Source of the DNA: Enterococcus sp. RIT-PI-f
GTDB taxonomy: Bacteria > Bacillota > Bacilli > Lactobacillales > Enterococcaceae
Length of the DNA stretch: 64,000 nt
Reading direction: 5' to 3'
Assembly: GCF_001297065.1 (NCBI RefSeq)
Contig: NZ_LHOX01000018.1
Coordinates: 1-64,000 of the forward strand
The position numbers and the translations under genes are program-made. The notes beneath the pieces were generated by a model, which saw nothing but the letters and a program-made list of their open reading frames with translations, ran no database searches and was not told where the DNA came from. This document shows positions 1 through 8,231 of the stretch, piece after piece (position 1 is the first letter of the stretch; every line of letters begins with the position of its first letter).

Positions 1-11
1 CAATTGAATAG

Positions 12-127
12 TGTGGTGGCGATAGCAAGAAGGATACACCTGTAACCATGCCGAACACAGAAGTTAAGCTTCTTAGCGCCGATTGTAGTGAAGGGTTTCC
101 CTTTGTGAGAGTAGGACGTCGCCACGC
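12..127 (+). rRNA. rrf: 5S ribosomal RNA
   Basis: A typical bacterial 5S rRNA of about 116 nt. The 5' end (GTGGCGAT...) pairs with the 3' end (...CGTCGCCAC), and the conserved internal CCGAACACAGAAGTTAAG segment is present. It is followed at once by a tRNA cluster, so it is the 3' end of an rRNA operon whose 16S and 23S genes lie left of the window. Ends are set by the closing helix and may be off by 1-3 nt. Confidence 0.95.
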
Positions 128-135
128 TGTATCAT

Positions 136-209
136 TCCGGCATAGCTCAGTTGGTAGTAGCGCATGACTGTTAATCATGATGTCGTAGGTTCGAGTCCTA
201 CTGCCGGAG
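136..209 (+). tRNA. tRNA-Asn (GTT)
   Basis: Cloverleaf with acceptor TCCGGCA/TGCCGGA, anticodon loop ACTGTTAA giving GTT, and T arm GTAGG-TTCGAGT-CCTAC. First tRNA after the 5S gene. No CCA is encoded. Confidence 0.95.
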
Positions 210-255
210 TTCTCTAATAGAGAAACAAACAAGGGTATTGAGCTTCTTTACGCCT

Positions 256-344
256 GGAGAGTTGTCCGAGTGGCCGAAGGAGCATGATTGGAAATCATGT
301 AGATGGCTAACGCTGTCTCAAGGGTTCGAATCCCTTACTCTCCG
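256..344 (+). tRNA. tRNA-Ser (GGA)
   Basis: Class II tRNA of 89 nt with a long variable arm. Acceptor GGAGAGT/ACTCTCC, anticodon GGA in the loop TTGGAAA. Part of the rRNA-linked tRNA array. Confidence 0.95.
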
Positions 345-354
345 TTTAAACATT

Positions 355-426
355 GGTCCGTTGGTCAAGTGGTTAAGACACCGCCCTTTCACGGCGGTAA
401 CACGGGTTCGAGTCCCGTACGGATCA
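355..426 (+). tRNA. tRNA-Glu (TTC)
   Basis: Acceptor GGTCCGT/ACGGATC with one G-T pair, anticodon stem CCGCC/GGCGG, anticodon TTC. 72 nt, no encoded CCA. Confidence 0.95.
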
Positions 427-448
427 TTACAATTTAATGAACAACCCT

Positions 449-521
449 GGGGGTTTAGCTCAGCTGGGAGAGCATCTGCCTTACAAGCAGAGGGTCAGCG
501 GTTCGAACCCGTTAACCCCCA
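449..521 (+). tRNA. tRNA-Val (TAC)
   Basis: Acceptor GGGGGTT/AACCCCC, anticodon stem CTGCC/GGCAG-type with loop TTACAAG giving TAC. 73 nt. Confidence 0.95.
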
Positions 522-525
522 TTAC

Positions 526-599
526 GGTTTGGTAGTTCAGTTGGTTAGAATGCCTGCCTGTCACGCAGGAGGTCGCGGGTTCGAGTCCCGTCCAGACCG
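526..599 (+). tRNA. tRNA-Asp (GTC)
   Basis: Acceptor GGTTTGG/CCAGACC, anticodon stem CCTGC/GCAGG with anticodon GTC, discriminator G. 74 nt. Confidence 0.95.
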
Positions 600-643
600 T
601 TTTTCATTATTTTTGTAAAGCTTATCTTATATATATACTATAT

Positions 644-719
644 GGCTCGGTAGCTCAGTTGGTAGAGCAATGGATTGAAGCTCCATGTGTCGGCAGTTCG
701 ATTCTGTCCCGCGCCACCA
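644..719 (+). tRNA. tRNA-Phe (GAA)
   Basis: Anticodon stem ATGGA/TCCAT with loop TTGAAGC giving GAA. The acceptor stem GGCTCGG/CCGCGCC has a T-C mismatch at pair 4:69, where the Bacillus counterpart has a T-A pair as I recall it. The 3' CCA is encoded (717-719). Confidence 0.92.
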
Positions 720-720
720 T

Positions 721-801
721 GGAGGAGTAGCGAAGTGGCTAAACGCGACGGACTGTAAATCCGTTCCTTAGGGTTCAGTGGTTCGAATCCACTCTCCTCC
801 A
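721..801 (+). tRNA. tRNA-Tyr (GTA)
   Basis: Class II tRNA of 81 nt with a long variable arm. Acceptor GGAGGAG/CTCCTCC, anticodon GTA. It starts one base after the CCA of tRNA-Phe. Confidence 0.95.
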
Positions 802-806
802 TTCTT

Positions 807-880
807 AGGGGCATAGTTTAAAGGTAGAACAGCGGTCTCCAAAACCGTTAGTGTGGGTTCAATTCCTGCTGCCCCTGCCA
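807..880 (+). tRNA. tRNA-Trp (CCA)
   Basis: Acceptor AGGGGCA/TGCCCCT, anticodon CCA in loop CTCCAAA. The 3' CCA is encoded (878-880). Confidence 0.95.
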
Positions 881-910
881 TTATATATTTTTAAGCAGAT
901 TTCACATCAT

Positions 911-984
911 GGCGGGTGTGGCGAAGTGGTTAACGCACCGGATTGTGGCTCCGGCATTCGTGGGTTCGATTCCCATCATTCGCC
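911..984 (+). tRNA. tRNA-His (GTG)
   Basis: Anticodon GTG. Acceptor GCGGGTG/CATTCGC contains two G-T pairs. An extra G at 911 can pair with discriminator C984, the G-1:C73 identity pair specific to tRNA-His. Confidence 0.93.
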
Positions 985-995
985 CTTTTCATTAT

Positions 996-1067
996 TGGGG
1001 TATAGCCAAGCGGTAAGGCAACGGACTTTGACTCCGTCATGCGTTGGTTCGAATCCAGCTACCCCAG
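996..1067 (+). tRNA. tRNA-Gln (TTG)
   Basis: Acceptor TGGGGTA/TACCCCA, anticodon stem ACGGA/TCCGT with anticodon TTG. 72 nt. Confidence 0.95.
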
Positions 1068-1109
1068 TTACAATCTTTACTTGATTGTATAACGCAACAA
1101 TAGTATAAT

Positions 1110-1180
<71 letters not shown>

Positions 1181-1207
1181 TCGTACTAAATTATACACTT
1201 TCAACAT

Positions 1208-1292
1208 GCCGGCGTGGCGGAATTGGCAGACGCGCTGGACTCAAAATCCAGTGCCCGTTGAGGGCGTGCCGGTTCGACCCCGGCCGCCGGTA
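1208..1292 (+). tRNA. tRNA-Leu (CAA)
   Basis: Class II tRNA with a long variable arm. Anticodon stem CTGGA/TCCAG, anticodon CAA. The first acceptor pair is G-T. Last gene of the array. Confidence 0.94.
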
Positions 1293-1297
1293 TCGAT

Positions 1298-1339
1298 GAT
1301 GTATCAGTCTTCTTAGAAGATTCGATACATCTTTTTTTT
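1298..1339 (+). terminator. Terminator of the rRNA-tRNA operon
   Basis: GATGTATC pairs with GATACATC (1324-1331), enclosing a smaller TCTTCTTAGAAGA hairpin. A run of eight T follows. It lies directly after the last tRNA. Confidence 0.85.
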
Positions 1340-1356
1340 GCATTCATTGGTATTTT

Positions 1357-1401
1357 AAAAAACAAAAAACCAAATTGGACAATGGTTTTTGTCCAATTTG
1401 G
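1357..1401 (-). terminator. Terminator of the GH42 gene
   Basis: A perfect 11-bp inverted repeat CCAAATTGGAC/GTCCAATTTGG (1370-1380 and 1391-1401). On the minus strand it is followed by a T-rich tract. It sits 29 bp beyond the stop codon of the beta-galactosidase gene. Confidence 0.8.
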
Positions 1402-1429
1402 CTATAATAAAATGACTGATAAGCATGTA

Positions 1430-3442
1430 TTATTTATGATCCGATGTATGAGAAAATTTGATGATTTGTACATTTTTTGCATCTACCTCGAGTTCAGTAA
1501 CATTTGTTTCATCGAGAATAGAATAACCTTTTTTCTTAAGAACGATTTGGTGAGTAGAATCTGTGTGATTGAGTAAGAAAAGCAGCGAATAGTCCTTTCC
1601 TTTGCGACAGGTCACAGATACAGGTGTCGTTCCTTCAATGAATTCTTCTGTGGCTTTGTGTAAATCATTGTCTTGAATGATCTTAGTCAAAACAATAGCT
1701 AAGTCAGCGGGGGCTAATTCTGTGCCAATGTAGTAAGCATAGCCGTCACCATACTGATTACTTGTAATCGCTGGAACACCAGGCAAGTGATCATTGTTGA
1801 AATGGGCAAGAGCTGTGGCATGATCCAAATGGATGACTTCTTCCCATAAGTGAGTGGTGAACGTTTGCCCATCAAAACTGATTTGCCCATGCATGGAATC
1901 TTTTAATGGATAGAATTCTTCTACGGTGAGACCTAATACGTCTTTGAATAAACCAGGATAACCGCCTAAATATACTTGATCATGTTCATTGACGATGCCG
2001 CTAAAGAAATTGGTTAAGAAGATACCTCCCCTTGTAACGTACTCTTCGATTTTTTTACCAAATGATGATGAGGCGGAATATAGGTTTGGCGCAATGACAA
2101 ATGAATAACCGCTGATGTCTTCATCTGGGTGTACGAAGTCGACAGTTAGATTTAAACCGCTCAAAGCTTCATATAAGCGGCTCAATTGATGAATATATTT
2201 TAACTTGCGTGGTTTTGCGTCTAATTCCAGTGCCCACCAATTCTCCCAGTCGAAAACAATCGCTGCATCAGCAATGAATGTTGTGCCAACAACGGCTTGT
2301 AATTTCTTTAGCTCATTGCCAAATTGACAACTTTCTTTGAAGACGCGGCTTTCTTTTGGCTCACCGTGTGGGACAACAGCACTATGAAATTTCTCCGCGC
2401 CACCTTTGGATTGCCGCCATTGAAAGAACATGATGCCATCAGAACCATGGGCAATGGCTTCATAGCTCCACAAACGCATTTGACCTGCTTTTTTTGCACC
2501 GTTGACGGCTCGCCAGTTCACGGCACTAGGCGCTTGCTCCATGATCAAAAACGGTTTTTTCTTCAAACTACGTGTCAGATCGTTGGCTAAAAATTGTGGA
2601 TAGGGCATCTCATTAAACGGATTGGGATAACTGTTCCAACTAACAACATCCATTTCGGTTGCCCATTTAAACCCATCGACATATTTATGCAGCCCCATTA
2701 GATTTGTCATAAACGGAATCTCTTTTGAGTAAGCAGCAATCGCTGCTTTTTCGATTTGATAGATCTCAAGATTCATTGCCGAAATAAAACGGGCATAATC
2801 TAACTGCTGCGCTGGATTTTTGAAGGTAGGCATTTCTTCAGGTAAATAGATTTCGTGCCAGTCACCATAACTTTGACTCCAAAATGTTGTCGACCAAGCA
2901 CTATTGAGGGTAGCGATGGTTTGGTATTTTTCTTTCAGCCATTGTTGAAATCTTGAACGGCAACGATCACAATAGCATTCATGGATGTGGCAAGTATATT
3001 CATTGTTGATATGCCACATGACAATGCCGGGATGATCATGGTATCGTTTTGCCACTTCACTTGATAAAGCAGCAGCGTATTGTCGATAGACATCTGAAGT
3101 CGGACAATAGTGTTGTCTTGAACCATGAACCAGACGATTGCCATGAACAGTCATTGGCATCATGTCCGGGTATTTGTGGACCAGCCAGGCTGGGGGAGAC
3201 GCAGTACCGTTGGCTAGATCAATCATGATATCGTTCTTGTACAGCAAGTCGATCAGCCAATCCAAAAAGTCAAAATCAAAAGTGGTTTCATTCGGCTGAA
3301 TCGAGACCCAGCCAAAGATATTGATACTAACGTAGTTGACACCGGCTTCTTTCATCAATACCATATCTTCTAATATGACTTCTTTTGACCATTGCTCGGG
3401 ATTATAATCGGCACCATAATACATCTGGGTTTGTTTTTTCAT
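1430..3442 (-). CDS. Beta-galactosidase, glycoside hydrolase family 42
   Basis: A 670-residue GH42 enzyme expected to hydrolyse terminal beta-D-galactosides in the cytoplasm (no signal peptide). The N-terminal TIM barrel carries the acid/base Glu148 in the motif INNEY and the nucleophile Glu302 in the motif IMEQAPS. Cys113, Cys156, Cys158 and Cys161 match the zinc-binding cysteines of the family. A beta-galactosidase trimerisation domain and a short C-terminal beta domain follow. Length is normal for GH42. The start is supported by an AGGTGA site upstream. It is alone: no transporter or regulator is adjacent, but a perfect LacI/GalR-type operator lies 62 bp upstream (3504-3519), so sugar-dependent control is likely. 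The natural substrate (lactose, galacto-oligosaccharide or plant galactan fragment) cannot be read from sequence. Confidence 0.92.
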   Translation of the reverse strand: MKKQTQMYYGADYNPEQWSKEVILEDMVLMKEAGVNYVSINIFGWVSIQPNETTFDFDFLDWLIDLLYKNDIMIDLANGTASPPAWLVHKYPDMMPMTVHGNRLVHGSRQHYCPTSDVYRQYAAALSSEVAKRYHDHPGIVMWHINNEYTCHIHECYCDRCRSRFQQWLKEKYQTIATLNSAWSTTFWSQSYGDWHEIYLPEEMPTFKNPAQQLDYARFISAMNLEIYQIEKAAIAAYSKEIPFMTNLMGLHKYVDGFKWATEMDVVSWNSYPNPFNEMPYPQFLANDLTRSLKKKPFLIMEQAPSAVNWRAVNGAKKAGQMRLWSYEAIAHGSDGIMFFQWRQSKGGAEKFHSAVVPHGEPKESRVFKESCQFGNELKKLQAVVGTTFIADAAIVFDWENWWALELDAKPRKLKYIHQLSRLYEALSGLNLTVDFVHPDEDISGYSFVIAPNLYSASSSFGKKIEEYVTRGGIFLTNFFSGIVNEHDQVYLGGYPGLFKDVLGLTVEEFYPLKDSMHGQISFDGQTFTTHLWEEVIHLDHATALAHFNNDHLPGVPAITSNQYGDGYAYYIGTELAPADLAIVLTKIIQDNDLHKATEEFIEGTTPVSVTCRKGKDYSLLFLLNHTDSTHQIVLKKKGYSILDETNVTELEVDAKNVQIIKFSHTSDHK

Positions 3443-3853
3443 CTTTTGTTCACCTCATAGGAAAGATAGTTGATAAGTTCATGATAACAAAACCAACTAT
3501 TTATTGTTAGCGCTAACAAAGCAATGCTTTAAATTTTGCAAAAATACGAAAATTGTTCAAAAAAAATTGAAGCGAAGCGCCGTGAAAAGGTGAAACAGAC
3601 GCCTTGTAACTCTTTTGGTTTGCTGTTTTTTTATTTGCAAGTTAAAATGGTTTATAATAGATTATTTAAAGTTATTTATCGTTTTAGTTTTTTTACTATC
3701 GTTATTTTAATTCGATCATCACCTATGTAGAATCTATTTTTATTCAAGCTGGTCTATCCATACTTGCTTTATGCGCTTTTACATGAATATGTATGAACTA
3801 AAACTGAGGATGGCACAGAATCACCCAGTTATTCTATCAAAGGAGCTTACAAA
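3443..3853. other. Intergenic region between the GH42 gene and arcA
   Basis: This 411-bp AT-rich region separates divergent genes. It holds the LacI-type palindrome at 3504-3519 and a TATAAT hexamer at 3653-3658 whose best -35 candidate (TTGCAA, 3635) is too close to be convincing. Two loose TATTCA/TGAATA-type stretches (about 3738-3748 and 3783-3796) resemble half ARG boxes, which would suit arcA, but neither forms a clean palindrome. A 64-codon ORF at 3536-3730 starts with TTG, has no ribosome-binding site and is not believed. Confidence 0.5.
3504..3519. promoter_or_regulatory. LacI/GalR-family operator
   Basis: Perfect 16-bp palindrome TTGTTAGCGCTAACAA with the central CG typical of LacI/GalR-family operators. 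It lies 62 bp upstream of the GH42 start codon, a usual place for repressor control of a glycosidase gene. No LacI-type regulator gene is in the window. Confidence 0.7.
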
Positions 3854-5077
3854 ATGAATAAACCTATCCAATTATTTTCAGAAATCGGACGTTTGCAAAC
3901 GGTCATGCTGCATCGGCCGGGGGCTGAATTAGAAAACTTGATGCCGGATTATTTAGATCGGTTGCTGTTTGACGATATTCCTTTTTTGCAGCAAGCGCAA
4001 ATAGAACATGATTTTTTTGCTGAAACATTGAAGAAGAATATGGTTGAGGTCTTATACCTTGAAGATCTGGCGGCAGAGACTTTACAAAGTGCAGAAGACA
4101 AAGAAGTTTTTTTAAATAGTTATTTAGATGAAACGATGATCCATGATGATTTTATGCGTAATGAAGTGTTCGACTTCTTTATGTCGATCAAAGAGCCTAG
4201 GGCATTTATTGATCATACGATGGCTGGACTGAAAAAAAATGAGTTGGCGCTCCCTCAACGTTTGAACTTAACGTCGCTTGTCGCAGAAAATTATCCATTT
4301 CTGATTGATCCGATGCCCAATCTTTATTTTACCCGTGATCCTTTTGCGACGATAGGCAACAGCGTGTCCATGAATCGCATGTATGCACCTACACGCCGTC
4401 GAGAAACATTGTATGGCAATCAAATTTTTCATCATCATCCAATGTTTGCTCAGAATAAAATCAATTTTTTATATCATAGAGATGATACGACCCGTATCGA
4501 AGGGGGCGATCAATTGGTTTTATCTGATAAGTTGGTTGCGATCGGCATTTCTCAGCGGACAGAAGTGGCATCAATTGAGAAAATCGCGCAAACGATTTTT
4601 GATACAGAACCGAGTTTCGAACATATTCTGGCTTTCAATATTGGTGAAGAACGGAAATTCATGCATTTAGATACGGTATTCACGATGGTGGATGTTGATA
4701 AGTTTACGATCCATCCCGAAATAGAAGGCGAACTGTCCGTTTATTCCATTAGCAAGTATCAAGGGGGCGTCCAAATTTTTGAGGAACGAGATACTTTGGC
4801 AAATATTCTCTGCCGCTACTTAGACTTGCCAGAGGTAGCATTGATCCGATGCGGTGGTGACGACTTGACAGCTGCCGCTCGGGAACAATGGAACGATGGC
4901 TCAAATACCTTGGCGATTGCTCCTGGAGAGGTGATTGTTTATGATCGAAACGTCGTGACGAATCGCCTACTAAAAGAAGCGGGCGTCCAATTGAACGAAA
5001 TACCTGGCAGTGAGCTGGTCAGAGGTCGAGGCGGTCCACGGTGTATGAGCATGCCTTTTATCCGTGAAAAACAATAG
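3854..5077 (+). CDS. arcA: Arginine deiminase
   Basis: A 407-residue arginine deiminase, converting L-arginine to citrulline and ammonia. Family motifs are in place: [11 protein letters not shown], the EGGDQLVL segment, the MHLDTVF histidine motif, the REQWNDGSN block and the C-terminal catalytic cysteine in [13 protein letters not shown]. An AGGAG site precedes the ATG. In most enterococci arcA is followed by arcB, arcC and an antiporter; here the next gene is ntpF after a 380-bp gap with a terminator candidate, so this copy stands alone. It may be a second, diverged copy whose citrulline is used elsewhere, or an ammonia-producing acid-stress enzyme. Function of the family is certain, physiological role is inference. 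Confidence 0.93.
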   Translation: MNKPIQLFSEIGRLQTVMLHRPGAELENLMPDYLDRLLFDDIPFLQQAQIEHDFFAETLKKNMVEVLYLEDLAAETLQSAEDKEVFLNSYLDETMIHDDFMRNEVFDFFMSIKEPRAFIDHTMAGLKKNELALPQRLNLTSLVAENYPFLIDPMPNLYFTRDPFATIGNSVSMNRMYAPTRRRETLYGNQIFHHHPMFAQNKINFLYHRDDTTRIEGGDQLVLSDKLVAIGISQRTEVASIEKIAQTIFDTEPSFEHILAFNIGEERKFMHLDTVFTMVDVDKFTIHPEIEGELSVYSISKYQGGVQIFEERDTLANILCRYLDLPEVALIRCGGDDLTAAAREQWNDGSNTLAIAPGEVIVYDRNVVTNRLLKEAGVQLNEIPGSELVRGRGGPRCMSMPFIREKQ

Positions 5078-5457
5078 ACAACGTTATTTTAAAAGTGAGA
5101 TGACTATTGTTAAGCAAACTAGACTAAAAATAAAATAGAATTTACTAAAAGAAAGATTTGAATTGCATTTGCTTTTCTCATCTTTCTTTTTTGATATTAA
5201 AATACCTACCTATTTTAAGAAAAGGGTTTCTTTGAGTTGAATTATGTATTTTTTATGACTTTTATATGTAAAGACTATAAAAAAACAGAGTAAACCTTGT
5301 TCTGATAAGAAATCTATGTTACGGTTATATTAGAAAACATGAATAGGTGAAGGTATTTGCCACTTATTAATTTTGAACAGCTTACGCACAGCGAATGCCA
5401 CATGCATGATTTGTAGTGGTTTTTTTTTGCGGGAAAAAAGAGAAAGCAGGTGAGAAA
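5078..5457. other. Intergenic region between arcA and the ntp operon
   Basis: A 380-bp gap. Near its start is an arcA terminator candidate (5147-5192). The rest is AT-rich and must contain the ntp promoter, but no -35/-10 pair with good spacing stands out. Just upstream of ntpF, GCCAC (5397-5401) can pair with GTGGT (5416-5420) ahead of a run of nine T, and a second TGCCAC copy near 5358 could compete. This might be a weak attenuator, but the stem is only about 5 bp and I do not press it. Confidence 0.4.
5147..5192 (+). terminator. Probable arcA terminator
   Basis: AAAAGAAAGAT (5147-5157) pairs with ATCTTTCTTTT (5180-5190), followed by T residues. The 22-nt loop and AT-rich stem make it a weak-looking terminator. 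Confidence 0.5.
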
Positions 5458-5769
5458 ATGGCAGTCGATGCAATTCGTTTATTACAAGAAGCAGAGCAAT
5501 TTGCGGAAACAAAAAATAAAGAAGCAGAAGCGGATAAAAAACAATTATCAGAAGAAAGATCGCTTCGCTTAAAATCGTTTCAAGAGGAATTGGCCCAACA
5601 AGAAGTACAACAAAAAGCGTTGATCAAAGAGAAGATCGCCGCTGAACTGATCCAATCAAAGGAACCTTTATTGGAAAAAACACAAGCAGAGGTAAAAACA
5701 CTGCGAACAATTCCTGATTCATTGAAAGAAGAAGCTTTAGCAATAATAATAAATAAGGTTGTGACATAA
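5458..5769 (+). CDS. ntpF: V-type Na+-ATPase peripheral stalk subunit G (NtpF)
   Basis: A 103-residue, almost wholly alpha-helical, charged protein rich in Glu, Gln and Lys, predicted as a coiled coil. This is the make-up of the V-ATPase G subunit, which pairs with subunit E as the peripheral stalk. The start is placed at the ATG beginning MAVDAIRLLQEAEQ because GCAGGTGAG lies just upstream; an in-frame ATG 42 bp earlier lacks such a site. It is the first gene of ntpFIKECGABD and abuts ntpI (stop at 5769, next ATG at 5770). The small size makes the name depend mainly on position. Confidence 0.85.
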   Translation: MAVDAIRLLQEAEQFAETKNKEAEADKKQLSEERSLRLKSFQEELAQQEVQQKALIKEKIAAELIQSKEPLLEKTQAEVKTLRTIPDSLKEEALAIIINKVVT

Positions 5770-7758
5770 ATGGCAATTGCAAAAATGCAAAAGTTCAGTC
5801 TGCTAACCTTTTACGAGCAGAAAGAAGCTGTTTTGTCACAGCTGCAAGACTTTCAAGGTGTAGAATTGCTCGCTTCAGAGAAATATTATGCAACTGAAGA
5901 AACGACAGGTGTATTGGCACCTGTACGTGAGGAACAGGCGGAGGAACTTGAAAACCAGTTTGGTCAAGTCAACTGGAGTTTAAATTTTATCGAAGAATAT
6001 GTACCTAAACAAAGCATGCTGGCGAAATTGCGTCAGCCAATCAAACAATACACCATTCAAGAATTGGCGCACGTCGCCCACACCTATCCATGGCAAGATC
6101 TTTGCCAAACCCTTCGTAAACACGACAAACGTCTTCGACTGATCGATCAAGAAAAACGAGATATACTGGCACAGGAAGCAGAGTTATCGATTTGGCAGTA
6201 TTTTAAAGAACGGCCTAGCGTACTCAATGAGTTGAAGAAGGCGGGCGGACAACTAGGGATGATCCCTAATACAGAAATCGATGCTTTCCTTCAAGAAAGT
6301 GAAAAAATGCCGCTCCTCTATGTCGAAACGATTTATCAATCTCAATCAACAGCTTATGTATTGGTTCTGTTTCATAAAGACATCAAAAACAAAGCCAACA
6401 CCCTTTTGAAAAAAGCAGCTTTCGAGCAATATATCTATCCTTATGACGGAATGCCAGAGGAAGATTTAGCGGCTCTGAAAAATAAATCCCAGATCTTATT
6501 AGATGAAGAAAACGCAATCAAAGCAACTTTAGAAGCGATGGTGTCAGAACAAGAACAGTTGAACATCGTTGCTGAATATTTAGATGGTGCGATCAAACGG
6601 GCGAAAAGCAATGGCTTGTTATTGCGCTCAGCCCATGCAGTATCGATTTCAGGTTGGATTCCTGTCGATGCGGCCAAATCACTGGAAGCGCGTATCCAAA
6701 AAGGCGCTGCTGGAAACTATTACCTTGAATACCAAGAAGTGATGGAAAAAGAAATCGCAGATGTACCGATATTACTCGAGAATACCCGCTGGATCAAACC
6801 ATTTGAAGGGCTCGTTCGGATGTACAGCTTACCGCAATACGATGAGCTGGACCCGACACCGTTTATGGCGCCTTTTTATATGGTAGCTTTCGGTATGATG
6901 GTGGCTGACTTCGGTTATGGCCTGCTCTTGTTCCTGGCAACATTGATTGGTAAAAAAGTCTTTCATTTGAGCAAAGGACTTGCTGAGAATTTGACATTGT
7001 TCCAGTTGTGCTCGATTCCGACGATTATTTGGGGATTGATCTATGGCAATTTCTTTGGTTTTGAGTTTTCATTCCAGTTACTATCTGCCCAAGATGATGT
7101 CAATCAAATTTTAGTCCTTTCCGTGATCTTTGGTTACATCCAAATCATGTTCGGATTGGCCTTGAAATTTTATGTGCTCTGGAAGAAGAAAGATCAAAAG
7201 CTGCAAGCCTTGTTCCAAGCTGGCTCATGGATGGTCTTTCTTGTTAGTGTCGTTTTCGTTGCTTTAGGCATGTTGCTCTTCCCAGATACACCAATGCAAA
7301 CAATCGGTTTGTTCTTATTGGCCGCAAGTTTATTGGCGGTCGTAGTGGGGGGGAGTTTTGAAGGCAATACATTGGTAGGCAAAATCGGCTCAGGGTTATA
7401 TGGGTTGATGGATGTCACCAATTATGTAGGCGACCTGATCAGTTATACACGTCTGATGGCTTTGGGTGTAGCTGGCGGTAGTATTGCTTCGGCTTTTAAC
7501 TTGATCATCAGCTATTTACCAGTACCCGCTCGATTTACAGTCGGTATTTTGCTCTTTGTAGCCTTGCATGGCTTGAACATCTTTTTAAGTTATCTGAGTG
7601 CTTATGTGCACGGGATCCGCTTACAGTATTTAGAGTATTTTGGTAAGTTTTTCACCGGAGGCGGACGTGCCTTCGACCCATTTAAATCAAACGAAAAATA
7701 TGTAGAAGTTATCTCAGAGCATGAGATACAGGAGGAAAAGAATGGAAAATTGGATTAG
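5770..7758 (+). CDS. ntpI: V-type Na+-ATPase membrane subunit a (NtpI)
   Basis: A 662-residue protein close in length to E. hirae NtpI. The N-terminal half (about 1-340) is hydrophilic and forms the cytoplasmic stalk-binding domain. The C-terminal half has about seven membrane helices, starting near PTPFMAPFYMVAFGMMVADFG. Arg561 in the segment ISYTRLMALGVAGG is the conserved arginine that faces the ion-binding glutamate of the c-ring and is needed for rotation-coupled transport. It overlaps the start of ntpK by 17 bp, consistent with translational coupling in the operon. Confidence 0.95.
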   Translation: MAIAKMQKFSLLTFYEQKEAVLSQLQDFQGVELLASEKYYATEETTGVLAPVREEQAEELENQFGQVNWSLNFIEEYVPKQSMLAKLRQPIKQYTIQELAHVAHTYPWQDLCQTLRKHDKRLRLIDQEKRDILAQEAELSIWQYFKERPSVLNELKKAGGQLGMIPNTEIDAFLQESEKMPLLYVETIYQSQSTAYVLVLFHKDIKNKANTLLKKAAFEQYIYPYDGMPEEDLAALKNKSQILLDEENAIKATLEAMVSEQEQLNIVAEYLDGAIKRAKSNGLLLRSAHAVSISGWIPVDAAKSLEARIQKGAAGNYYLEYQEVMEKEIADVPILLENTRWIKPFEGLVRMYSLPQYDELDPTPFMAPFYMVAFGMMVADFGYGLLLFLATLIGKKVFHLSKGLAENLTLFQLCSIPTIIWGLIYGNFFGFEFSFQLLSAQDDVNQILVLSVIFGYIQIMFGLALKFYVLWKKKDQKLQALFQAGSWMVFLVSVVFVALGMLLFPDTPMQTIGLFLLAASLLAVVVGGSFEGNTLVGKIGSGLYGLMDVTNYVGDLISYTRLMALGVAGGSIASAFNLIISYLPVPARFTVGILLFVALHGLNIFLSYLSAYVHGIRLQYLEYFGKFFTGGGRAFDPFKSNEKYVEVISEHEIQEEKNGKLD

Positions 7759-8215
7759 TTTCTTTTATGAATATGGCGGTATTGTTTTTGCAGCTTTAGG
7801 TGTGGCAACAGCCACGATCTGCGGTGGGATCGGTTCAACCATCGGTGTCGGTATGACCAGTGAATCGGCAGCCGGATTGATTGCAGAACAACCAGAAAAA
7901 TTTGGACAAGCGTTGATCTTAGAATTGCTGTCAAGTACCCAAGGATTGTATGGATTCGTTATTTCGTTTATGATCTTCGGACAAATCAGCGGAAGTATCT
8001 CACTGGACCGTGGATTGTATCTATTTATCGCTTCTTTACCGATTGCTTTGACAGCGATCGTTGCCGGAAAGTGGCAAGGGCGTGCGGCGAGTGCAGCGAT
8101 GCAGATTTTGGCCAAGAAACCAGAACATGTGACCAAAGGAATTATCTTTGTGGCGATGATGGAAACGTATTGTATTTTAGGGTTCGTTATTTCCTTCTTG
8201 CTTGTCTTGAATTAA
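7742..8215 (+). CDS. ntpK: V-type Na+-ATPase proteolipid subunit c (NtpK)
   Basis: A 157-residue four-helix proteolipid (two fused hairpins) that forms the rotor ring. Compared by eye with E. hirae NtpK, the Na+-site residues are conserved with an offset of two: Leu63, Thr66, Gln67, Gln112 and the carboxylate Glu141 in the segment AMMETYCILGFV. This argues for Na+ rather than H+ coupling. The start ATG at 7742 follows AGGAGGAAAAG; an in-frame ATG 21 bp earlier would add MRYRRKR and lacks a ribosome site. It overlaps ntpI by 17 bp. Confidence 0.96.
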   Translation: MENWISFFYEYGGIVFAALGVATATICGGIGSTIGVGMTSESAAGLIAEQPEKFGQALILELLSSTQGLYGFVISFMIFGQISGSISLDRGLYLFIASLPIALTAIVAGKWQGRAASAAMQILAKKPEHVTKGIIFVAMMETYCILGFVISFLLVLN

Positions 8216-8231
8216 GAGGAGGAAAAAATAC

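Noticed and set aside
238-1084. Open reading frames of 126 and 77 codons across the tRNA array
   Set aside because: They cover tRNA genes exactly and have no ribosome site or protein-like composition; the array explains them.
2324-2590. ORFs on the opposite strand inside the GH42 gene
   Set aside because: Antisense shadow frames of a clearly conserved gene, without ribosome sites.
3635-3658. TTGCAA ... TATAAT as the arcA promoter
   Set aside because: The spacer is only 12 bp, too short for a sigma-A promoter; the TATAAT alone is weak evidence.
3536-3730. 64-codon ORF between the GH42 gene and arcA
   Set aside because: Starts with TTG, has no ribosome-binding site, and its AT-rich, Lys/Phe-heavy content looks like translated intergenic DNA.
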